Notes under the pieces: model-generated
Database searches by the model: none
Told to the model about the DNA's origin: nothing
The model's input: only the letters and a program-made list of their open reading frames with translations
Shown: one piece after another, positions 9,071-26,042 of the stretch
How the letters are laid out: each line of letters opens with the position of its first letter
Position numbering within the stretch: position 1 is the first letter of the stretch
Program-made: the position numbers and the translations under genes
Assembly: GCA_012295275.1 (NCBI GenBank)
Contig: CM022676.1
Coordinates: 14,458,185-14,485,997 of the forward strand
Direction: 5' to 3'
DNA from: Chrysomallon squamiferum
Lineage: Eukaryota; Mollusca; Gastropoda; Neomphalida; Peltospiridae
Length of the DNA stretch: 27,813 bases

Positions 9071-12000
9071 TATTGAACACTGATTTGTAGATTTTGTAAT
9101 ACTGAACATCACTGATTTGTAGAGTTGTAATATACTGAAACACACTGATTTGTTGAGTTTTACTGAACATCACTGATTTTGTAGAGTTGTAATACTGAAC
9201 ATCACTGATTTGTAGAGTTGTAATACTGAACACTGATTTGAACATATACTGAACAACACTGATTTGTTGAGTTGTAATACTGAACATCACTGATTTGTAG
9301 AGTTGTAATACTGAACAGCACTGATTTGTAGAGTTGTAATACTGAACAGCACTGATTTGTAGAGTTGTAATACTGAACATCACTGATTTGTAGAGTTTTA
9401 ATACTGAACAGCTCTGTAGAGTTGTAATACTGAACAGCTCTGATTTGTAGAGTTGTAATACTGAACAGCACTGATTTGTAGAGTTGTAATACTGAACAGC
9501 ACTGATTTGTAGAGTTGTAATACTGAACAGCACTGATTTGTAGAGTTGTAATACTGAACAGATCTGATTTGTTGAGTTGTAATACTGAACATCACTGATT
9601 TGTAGAGTTGTAATACTGAACAGCACTGATTTGTAGAGTTGTAATACTGAACAGCACTGATTTGTAGAGTTGTAATACTGAACAGCACTGATTTGTAGAG
9701 TTGTAATACTGAACATCACTGATTTGTAGAGTTGTAATACTGAACATCACTGATTTGTAGAGTTGTAATACTGAACATCACTGATTTGTAGAGTTGTAAT
9801 ACTGAACAGCACTGATTTGTAGAGTTGTAATACTGAACATCACTGATTTGTAGAGTTGTAATACTGAACAGCTCTGTAGAGTTGTAATACTGAACAGCTC
9901 TGATTTGTTGAGTTGTAATACTGAACATCACTGATTTGTAGAGTTGTAATACTGAACAGCACTGATTTGTAGAGTTGTAATACTGAACATCACTGATTTG
10001 TAGAGTTGTAATACTGAACATCACTGATTTTTGTTGTAGTTGAAATACTGAACATAGAGTTGTAATACTGAACAGCTCTGATTTGTAATGAGTTGTAATA
10101 CTGAACATCACTGATTTGTAGAGTTGTAATACTGAACATCACTGATTTGTAGAGTTGTAATACTGAACAGCACTGATTTGTTGAGTTGTAATACTGAACA
10201 GCACTGATTTGTAGAGTTGTAATACTGAACAGCACTGATTTGTAGAGTTGTAATGAACTGAACAGCACTGATTTGTAGAGTTGTAATACTGAACAGCACT
10301 GATTTGTAGAGTTGTAATACTGAACAGCACTGATTTGTAGAGTTGTAATACTGAACAGCTCTGATTTGTAGAGTTGTAATATTGAACAGCAGATTTTGTA
10401 GAGTTGTAATACTGAACAGCACTGATTTGTTGAGTTGTAATACTGAACATCACTGATTTGTAGAGTTGTAATACTGAACAGCACTGATTTGTAGAGTTGT
10501 AATACTGAACATCACTGATTTGTAGAGTTGTAATACTGAACAGCACTGATTTGTAGAGTTGTAATACTGAACAGCACTGATTTGTAGAGTTGTAATACTG
10601 AACAGCACTGATTTGTAGAGTTGTAATACTGAACAGCACTGATTTGTAGAGTTGTAATACTGAACATAATACTGAACAGCACTGATTTGTAGAGTTGTAA
10701 TACTGAACAGCACTGATTTGTTGAGTTGTAATACTGAACATCACTGATTTGTAGAGTTGTAATACTGAACAGCACTGATTTGTAGAGTTGTAATACTGAA
10801 CAGCTCTGATTTGTAGAGTTGTAATACTGAACAGCACTGATTTGTAGAGTTGTAATACTGAACATCACTGATTTGTAGAGTTGTAATACTGAACACTGAT
10901 TTGTAGAGTTGTAATACTGAACATCACTGATTTGTAGAGTTGTAATACTGAACAGCACTGATTTGTAGAGTTGTAATACTGAACAGCACTGATTTGTAGA
11001 GTTGTAATACTGAACAGCACTGATTTGTAGAGTTGTAATACTGAACAGCACTGATTTGTAGAGTTGTAATACTGAACATCACTGATTTGTAGAGTTGTAA
11101 TACTGAACAGCATCTGATTTGTAGAGTTGTAATACTGAACATCACTGATTTGTAGAGTTGTAATACTGAACAGCACTGATTTGTAGAGTTTTAATACTGA
11201 AACATCTGTAGAGTTGTAATACTGAACATCACTGATTTGTAGAGTTGTAATACTGAACAGCTCTGATTTGTTGAGTTGTAATACTGAACATCACTGATTT
11301 GACTGAACAGCACTGATTTGTAGAGTTGTAATACTGAACAGCACTGATTTGTAGAGTTGTAATACTGAACATCACTGATTTGTAGAGTTGTAATACTGAA
11401 CATCACTGATTTGAGTTGTAATACTGAACACTGATTTGTGAGAGTTTAATACTGAACAGCACTGATTTGTAGAGTGTAATACTGAACATCACTGATTTGT
11501 AGAGTTGTAATACTGAACATCACTGATTTTAGAGTTGTAATTGAACAGCACTGATTGTAATACTGAACTGAACAGCACTGATTTGTAGAGTTTGTAATTT
11601 GAACAGCACTGATTTTGTAATACTGACTGAATCTGATTTGTAGAGTTGTAATACTGAACAGCACTGATTTGTAGAGTTGTAATACTGAACATCACTGATT
11701 TGTAGAGTTGTAATACTGAACAGCACTGATTTGTAGAGTTGTAATACTGAACAGCTCTGATTTGTAGAGTTGTAATACTGAACATCACTGATTTGTAGAG
11801 TTGTAATACTGAACATCACTCTGATTTGCACTGATGAACATCACTGATTTGTTGTACTGAACACTGATTTGTAGAGTTGTAATACTGAATTTGATAGAGT
11901 TGTAATAACATCACTGATTTACTGAACAGTTGATTTGTAGAGTTGTAATACTGAACAACACTGATTTGTTGAGTTGTAATACTGAACAGCACTGATTTGT

Positions 12001-13192
12001 AGAGTTGTAATACTGAACATCACTGATTTGTAGAGTTGTAATACTGAACAGCACTGATTTGTAGAGTTGTAATACTGAACATCACTGATTTGTTGAGTTG
12101 TAATACTGAACATCACTGATTTGTAGACTTGTAATACTGAACATCACTGATTTGTAGAGTTGTAATACTGAACATCACTGATTTGTAGAGTTGTAATACT
12201 GAACATCACTGATTTGTAGAGTTGTAATATTGAACAGCACTGATTTGTTGAGTTGTAATACTGAACATCACTGATTTGTAGAGAGTTAATGATTTCACTG
12301 ATTTGTAGAGTTGTAATACTGAACATCACTGATTTGTAGAGTTGTAATACTGAACACTGATTTGATTTGTAGAGTTGTTACTGAGTTGTAATACTGATTT
12401 CTGATTTGTAGAGTTGTAATACTGAACAGCACTGATTTGTAGAGTTGTAATACTGAACAGCACTGATTTGTTGAGTTGTAATACTGAACATCACTGATTT
12501 GTAGAGTTGTAATACTGAACAGCTCTGTAGAGTTGTAATACTGAACAGCTCTGATTTGTAGAGTTGTAATACTGAACAGCACTGATTTGAAGAGTTGTAA
12601 TACTGAACATCACTGATTTAATACTGAGAGTTGAGTTGTAATACTGAAACTCTGATTTGTAGAGTTGTAATACTGAACATCACTGATTTGTAGAGTTGTA
12701 ATACTGAACATCACTGATTTGTTGAGTTGTAATACTGAACAGCACTGATTTGTAGAGTTGTAATACTGAACAGCACTGATTTGTAGAGTTGTAATACTGA
12801 ACAGCACTGATTTGTAGAGTTGTAATACTGAACATCACTGATTTGTTGAGTTGTAATACTGAACATCACTGATTTGTAGACTTGTAATACTGAACAGATC
12901 TGATTTGTAGAGTTGAACACTGAACACTGATTTGTAGAGTTGTAATACTGAACAGCACTGATTTGATTAATACTGAACACACTGATTTGTAGAGTTGTAA
13001 TACTGTAGAGTTGTTACTGAACAACACTGATTTGTAGAGTTGTTTGTAGAACTGAACACACTGATTTGTTGAGTTGTAATACTGAACAACACTGATTTCT
13101 ACACTTGTAGTTCTGAACAACACTGATTTCTACACTTGTAATTGTGAACAACACTGATTTCTATACTTGTAGTTCTGAACGACACTGATTCC
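9071..13192. repeat. 31-bp minisatellite array, ~130 copies
   Basis: Tandem copies of a 31-bp unit, roughly CTGATTTGTAGAGTTG followed by TAATACTGAACAGCA, fill about 4.1 kb. The main variants are AACAGCA, AACATCA and AACAGCT at the unit end and TAGAGTTG versus TTGAGTTG in the middle. Copies are nearly identical in the interior, with local truncated or fused units (for example near 10030, 11550-11640, 11830-11930, 12360 and 12900-13060), and degenerate towards the right edge (13085-13192: TTTCTACACTTGTAGTTC forms). The reverse complement has no stop codon in any frame of the consensus, which explains the long meaningless minus-strand open frames. Confidence 0.98.
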
Positions 13193-13365
13193 TAGGGGTT
13201 TAATTATGAAAGGTACAGTGGTAGTTGACAATTGAGTTTGAAATAGTTGACTGTGAACTTCTCTTTCCTGACACTGTAACATCACCAACATCAGAGATGT
13301 CATTTGTTGTTGTTTTGATTAAATAAGACAACATTACGCGAATTAAATAAACATTGAAATATATT

Positions 13366-13720
13366 TGTAATGTTTATGTTATAGTTTATTTTTATTTGTG
13401 TGATTTGTAAAGTTTGTGCTGTAGTTATTTTTACTTGTGTGATTTCTAATGTTTGTGCTATAGTTGTTTTTACATGTGTGATTTGTAATGCGAGTGTTAT
13501 AGCTATTTTGTCTTGTGTTATTTTTTTTTTTTGTTATAGTTATTTTACTTGTGTTATTTTTAATGTTTAAGCTATAGTTATTTCTACTTGCGTGATTAGT
13601 AATGCGTGTGGTATATACATTTTACTTGTATGATTTGTACTGTTTCTGTTATGTTATTATTACTTGTGTGATTTGTAATGTTTCTCTTATGTTAGTATTA
13701 CTTTTGTGGGTTATAAAGTG
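13366..13720. repeat. diverged 39-bp tandem repeat
   Basis: About nine copies of a 39-bp unit resembling ACTTGTGTGATTTGTAATG then TTTGTGCTATAGTTATTTTT; the GATTT core recurs at 13402, 13441 and 13480. It begins about 170 bp after the 31-bp array and is much more diverged. Confidence 0.8.
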
Positions 13721-13938
13721 TGTGTGATTGTTATGACATTTGTTTGTGGTGACTACAAGAATCAACTTGACTCAACCCATCTGTGAATCTCACTTTATGT
13801 TGTGTCCAAGTTGTTTGGTGATGGTGACCAAATATGGCGGATCATATTTGATGTTTGTTTCTTATTTTGATGTAACAATGACATCAAACGGAAATACTTA
13901 TGACAAAATTATCATTTATTATTATTATTATTATTCTT

Positions 13939-13969
<31 letters not shown>

Positions 13970-14726
13970 TTATTATTATTGTTATTACTATCGTTGTTGT
14001 TTTTCAACTTCATTCTTTTTCTAATTCTCATCATCATCGTGATCGTCATAGAGTATAACTCAAGACACTTCATTGTCAAACCTCCTGACAACTGTTGCCC
14101 TCCCTCCATCTCGTAAACCACAACCCTCTTTTGTCTACGCGTAACAAAGGTCACGTCGTGTATGTTGTAAGTGATGACAGGATGAGAGAAAATCAGGAAG
14201 TTAACGCAGATATCTGCTATTTACAGTTCTTACTGTGTGTCATACAATAATCATTAGTCGTGTTACATCTCGAGAAGTCAACTGATCGTCAAGTGAAAAA
14301 TTCAGAAGAAAAAATAAACAAAGAAAGATTTAAAACGTGTCTGTTCTCTTGTTTCCGCTAAAAGAAAAGTGATCGAGAATAAAACTGTGCAACTAGTCTA
14401 ATCACGTGAGATGTGTACAGATATTCGGTTTCGTCTGACAGAAAACACGTGAAAGTAAATGTTATTATGAGGGAACATTCTAATAAACATCTGAACACTG
14501 GAATAAAGAGTAAACAGAAAAAGACGACAACGACCTCCACATTTTGAAATTCTCTGAATTCTTTTACTTGTTAACTTTCTTGCAGTCCTCAAAATTTCAG
14601 ATTTTTAAATATTGGAAACACAACAGAACGTACAAACAAGCGTTTCAAAGAAAGGCTAAATAGAAGAAAGACAAAAAAAGAAAACTAAGGTGTAAATAAA
14701 AAATAATTCAGTTAAGTGCAGAAATC
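13721..14726. other. upstream region of gene 2
   Basis: No coding exon supported. It contains a (TTA)n-(TTC)n-(TTA)n compound microsatellite at 13917-13980. It should hold the promoter and 5' UTR of gene 2, but no TATA box or initiator could be called with confidence. Confidence 0.4.
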
Positions 14727-21718
<6,992 letters not shown>

Positions 21719-21868
21719 GTTTCAGATTTGTACACACAGGTAAACAAAGTTAAACGAGAACCAGAGAATTGTGGGAAAGCCGAAATGGACGAAACAACTA
21801 AAACAGAGACAGACGAACAAAGTGACTATGTCAACACTTTGTACACAAAAGTGAAAAAAGTTCCATAA
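21719..21868 (+). CDS. open frame continuing past the gene 2 TAG (former or alternative tail)
   Basis: In the same frame as exon 8, 49 codons follow the TAG before TAA. They include VSDLYTQVNKVK and SDYVNTLYTKVKK. SDLYTQV matches SDVYTQI at the end of the gene 1 tail, and the flanking ED / DD residues upstream of the stop also align, so the coding homology crosses the TAG. T-L-Y-T-K-V fits the TxYxx[VI] pattern of immunoreceptor switch motifs. It could be reached by splicing into a phase-1 acceptor (ggtttcag, exon from 21727), by readthrough, or not at all if the TAG is a fixed nonsense mutation. Confidence 0.55.
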   Translation, partial: VSDLYTQVNKVKREPENCGKAEMDETTKTETDEQSDYVNTLYTKVKKVP

Positions 21869-22139
21869 GTTCATACGTTACATTTTACTTCTTTTCTTCG
21901 TGTTTTTCTTTCTTCCAGTTTCTTCTTTAGCCATCTTATTTCAATAATTGATTTTTTATTTTTCCTTTACTTCATTTATCTTCGTTTTGTTTTGTTTTGG
22001 TTGTATTTTTTCTTCTTTACTTTTATCGTTTTTTTAATATTCATCTGTTAGTATTAATCATAACTCTTGTATTAATACTATTCCTAATTACTTTTTTATT
22101 TTTGTAAGTGTTATCGTTATTAAATACAAATAATAGAAA

Positions 22140-22145
22140 AATAAA
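22140..22145 (+). promoter_or_regulatory. putative polyadenylation signal of gene 2
   Basis: AATAAA about 270 bases past the last possible stop (21868), followed by a T/G-rich stretch (TGTTTTTTGAG). Position and context fit a poly(A) site, but AATAAA is common in this AT-rich DNA. Confidence 0.35.
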
Positions 22146-22283
22146 TGTTTTTTGAGCATGCATATTAGAGATGCTCAGATAAAATGAGATGCAAACATTT
22201 ATACGTGTTTACAAAGTGATACGTTACTTAACGCACGTCTGATCAGATATACACCAACGGCCGTTAAACAAATAATTATAATA

Positions 22284-22328
<45 letters not shown>

Positions 22329-22998
22329 AATAAATAAATATTTGTACAACGAAACGTAGTTGACTCAAGTGGCGTTACAGAGATTGCACTAACACGTGTA
22401 TCACGTGACTAAATCAAGATCTGTTTTGCTGTCAGGCGTATGACAGTAAAGTACAGTTACAGAATAACCGTGTTTTGATAGATATAAGAAATAGCTATGA
22501 TGCTAGTTTATATAATTTCGCTGTTGCAGTGTTCAGTATTTTAAATACTTCACTTACTTAAGAAATATTTCTACTTTAGATAAGTACAAAAATATAGTTC
22601 ATTATGTTTTGTTCTCACAACGTTGAACTGTTTACGTCACGTTTCTAAGAACATATCCAGGATTTTAAGCAAGGCGTGACTGTTATGCAAATGAAAAATG
22701 TCAATTTTATTTATATTTTTTTACTTCCAGATTGACGATGAATCGTCTGATATAGGATAACAACATTTTTGAACAAATTTACGCTTAATAATAATTGTAG
22801 TAATGCTATTATTAGTAGCAGTACTACTAGTAGTAGTAGTAGTAGTAGTAAAAACAATGATGATGATAAAAATAAAAACAACAACAACAACAGCAATAAT
22901 AATGATAATAATAATAATAATAAAAAATAATAATAATAATAATAATAATAATAGTAATAATACTAATTTTAATATTAATAATAAAAATAATAATAAAG

Positions 22999-23044
<46 letters not shown>

Positions 23045-23166
23045 TAATAATAAACAAGCAGGAAGGATTAACAACGTGACTGCATTCATTGTAAACTGAC
23101 GTGTTGAATGTTTAAGTTGTTGCTTTGTTTTACAAGTGATAGTTTCCGCAGACACTCGATTTTAAA

Positions 23167-23301
<135 letters not shown>

Positions 23302-23762
23302 TTTTATATGGATAGAACAGATTAGTTAATAATAATTATATGTTTGTATCTGTGAAAAATGTTAATACTTGGTGTATATTTGTAATGATTTTCTTTGATT
23401 GTAAAGTATATTATTACCGTTTTCACTTAATCGCAGTGTTACATACTGATCAGTGAGTTTTTATGTTAATAGTGAAATAGCTTTGTTATGAAAATATGTA
23501 AATGTGATGATTCACACTTATAATGTGTAAATACTCTGCACGCATCTGCATGTCTTAAAAAATATATATCTCGGTACATTAAAAACAAATTCTGTTAGTT
23601 TTATTTAATTTTGTATCTTTAGCAATGAATTGATTGTAATTAAATATTATTTTAACTAGACACTTGTTGTGGTTTTGTTCTGTGACATATAACTATACAT
23701 AACAATTAACGCAGGCATCAGATAAATAGTTTCAAAGTGAGACACATATTTAAGAAAAAGTA

Positions 23763-23798
<36 letters not shown>

Positions 23799-24266
23799 CA
23801 TGGTCATAATAAAATCATAATAATGGTAATTATAAAAACAACAAGATTAATTATAAAAATGATTTTGAAAGAAAATGACATTAAATAAAAAGTAAAATAT
23901 ATATATATAAATATATATATATCAAAGAAACAACAGCTGTGTAAAACAAACACAACAGCTGAAAACATCTGCGTTTTTCTGAGAGAGCGGTCAATAAGTT
24001 ATTTCTAACAGTGTCAAACACTTAAAAGTAATCAGAATATTTTAACAGCAAAATAGAAAAACTGGTGACATGAACATGATGATATACAAAACGAGCGAAA
24101 AGAAAATGAAAGAATTAATGATATAACTGAATAAGTAAGAAAAGAAAGAAAGACAAACAAAATACAATAAAATAAAATAAAATATAATAAATATATTGCT
24201 TTCGAAAATATTATTATAATCGATTTTTTAAAGCCATTTACTTTTAATTTACCTCTGGAATCCGAT

Positions 24267-24419
<153 letters not shown>

Positions 24420-24858
24420 ACATAATCTAAATTTCTTTTCTTCATTTGTGTTTCATTTTCATCTTTTTCTTCCAATTCTCATTTATTTTAAAATAATTTT
24501 CCACAGATCGAGCGTTGTGTGTTCAAAGTGACTCATAAGTTTTAAAATTTCTCCGCGACAACAAATCCTAACTTCCTTGATCAAGGTCAAACAGTAACAA
24601 GGAAGATTTGCTGTTTTAACAATTACACTGAGATGACTGTTAATGTAGTGAATAAATTATCACTTTATCTCTGCTTTATATACAGAACAACGTTGAAAAG
24701 ACGTCACCAGTTTATGAATAAGTACGGTAAGTTTGTAGATTCTGCACGACAAGGTATAATTTACAGAAACGTGAACTCTCCCTGAAACACAACATGAAAA
24801 CACGTTATACTGCCGAAATACCAGAAACAAAAAAAACAAAAAAAAAAAAACAAACAAA

Positions 24859-24859
<1 letters not shown>

Positions 24860-24939
<80 letters not shown>
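24860..24939. repeat. (AAT)n microsatellite
   Basis: About 26 AAT units after a short A-rich lead. Confidence 0.97.
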
Positions 24940-25209
24940 CATAATAATATTAATAATAATTTCCTATGTCATAAGAACAACATTTAAAACATTATAACTG
25001 ATCAGACTGATGAACTGTTTTCAGTAGAATTAGAAAAATGGTTCGGTTTTGTTTCCAAATATGGTAAACAGAACAATCACAATACACAAGGAGATAATCT
25101 GGACTAAACTATAGGGTAGGTGTCATATTTGGTGTGTTGGTAAATCTAAACATGTCATATCAGAACACAGATAGGAAAATGTGGACGGAGATAATCTACA
25201 GCCACTCAA

Positions 25210-25225
25210 ATACTACTACTACTTG

Positions 25226-25275
<50 letters not shown>

Positions 25276-25467
25276 ATAATAATAATAATAATAATAATAA
25301 GATGAAGAAGAAGAACAGCAACAAGAACAGCAACAACAATAGTAGTAGTAGCGGTAGTAGTAGTAGTAGTAATAGTCGTAGTCATAATAGTAGTAGTGAT
25401 AGTAGTAATAGTCGTAGTAACAGTTGTAGTAGTAATAGTAGTTGCAGTAGTAATAATAAGTATGATG

Positions 25468-25500
<33 letters not shown>

Positions 25501-25504
25501 GTAA
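25210..25504. repeat. compound ACT / AAT / AGT trinucleotide tract
   Basis: Perfect ACT run (25210-25274), AAT (25275-25300), degenerate AGT/AAC steps, then AAT again (25468-25504). Explains the poly-Asn/Ser/Thr open frames here. Confidence 0.93.
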
Positions 25505-25851
25505 TAGCAATAATAAGAACAATAAGTGTAGCAAGAATATTCTACACCCATAATAATAACAACAACACAACAACAAAAACTGTAATAAGAATAACCAAAA
25601 AAAAAAAAAATTGACAACGACAACAACAACAGTATGACCAACAACAGTATGACCAACAACAATAGAGCAATAGAAACATCAAAACGATTGCTTTATTTAT
25701 TTTTTAATTCATATTTTTCATCAACCCTCTCTAAATCCTTGTCAAGCAAATTGTTGGATCCGGTCCTAGTTTGTTCCTAGTTATCTTCCTCTTTGTGTCA
25801 TTGTTTTATGTGAAACAACAGGAAATCAGAGACGTATTACTGACAAACGGG

Positions 25852-25939
25852 ATGCATTTCATAAATCTACACACAATACTTTTTTCATGTGTTTTATCTA
25901 TTCACTGCAATATCAGTGACAAATGTGGTTTGCAAAAAG
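25852..25939 (+). CDS. candidate alternative signal-peptide exon for gene 3
   Basis: ATG opens 29 codons (MHFINLHTILFSCVLSIHC, then NISDKCGLQK) ending in phase 1 at a donor GTAAAA. The hydrophobic core INLHTILFSCVLSI is signal-like. It sits 45 bases before the gene 3 signal exon and would splice in frame to the same Ig exon. Its donor is better than that of 25985-26042, but it lacks the MN...LIVF similarity to gene 2. Confidence 0.3.
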
Positions 25940-25984
25940 GTAAAATGAAATTTTAATAATACTGTGATTGTTATTTGAGATAAA

Positions 25985-26042
25985 ATGAATCACGTGCTTA
26001 TAGTTTTCCTTTTAATACTTCTTGTTCACCATTCTTTAGCAG
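25985..26042 (+). CDS. gene 3 exon 1: signal peptide
   Basis: 19 codons plus one base; ends SLA then a Gly or Ala codon split by the intron. The donor is the weak GTTAAT, but homology of MN...LIVF to the gene 2 signal exon and the phase-1 ending support it. Confidence 0.6.

Noticed and set aside
9030-13123. Many long minus-strand open frames (SITTLQIS / VQYYNSTNQ repeats)
   Set aside because: They are translations of the 31-bp minisatellite, whose reverse complement lacks stops in all frames; no start context, splice sites or conserved protein features.
9071-13192. CRISPR-like regular repeats
   Set aside because: Copies are directly adjacent with no unique spacers, and the genome is eukaryotic.
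13740-14154. Open frames on both strands upstream of gene 2
   Set aside because: Partly repeat-derived, no splice context, no recognisable domain.
22733-22760. Acceptor (acttccag) then IDDESSDIG and stop
   Set aside because: Phase 0 does not fit the phase-1 rule of the cluster and the peptide is too short to support.
25134-25662. Thr/Asn/Ser-rich and Tyr/Leu-rich open frames on both strands
   Set aside because: Trinucleotide repeat translations, balanced on both strands.
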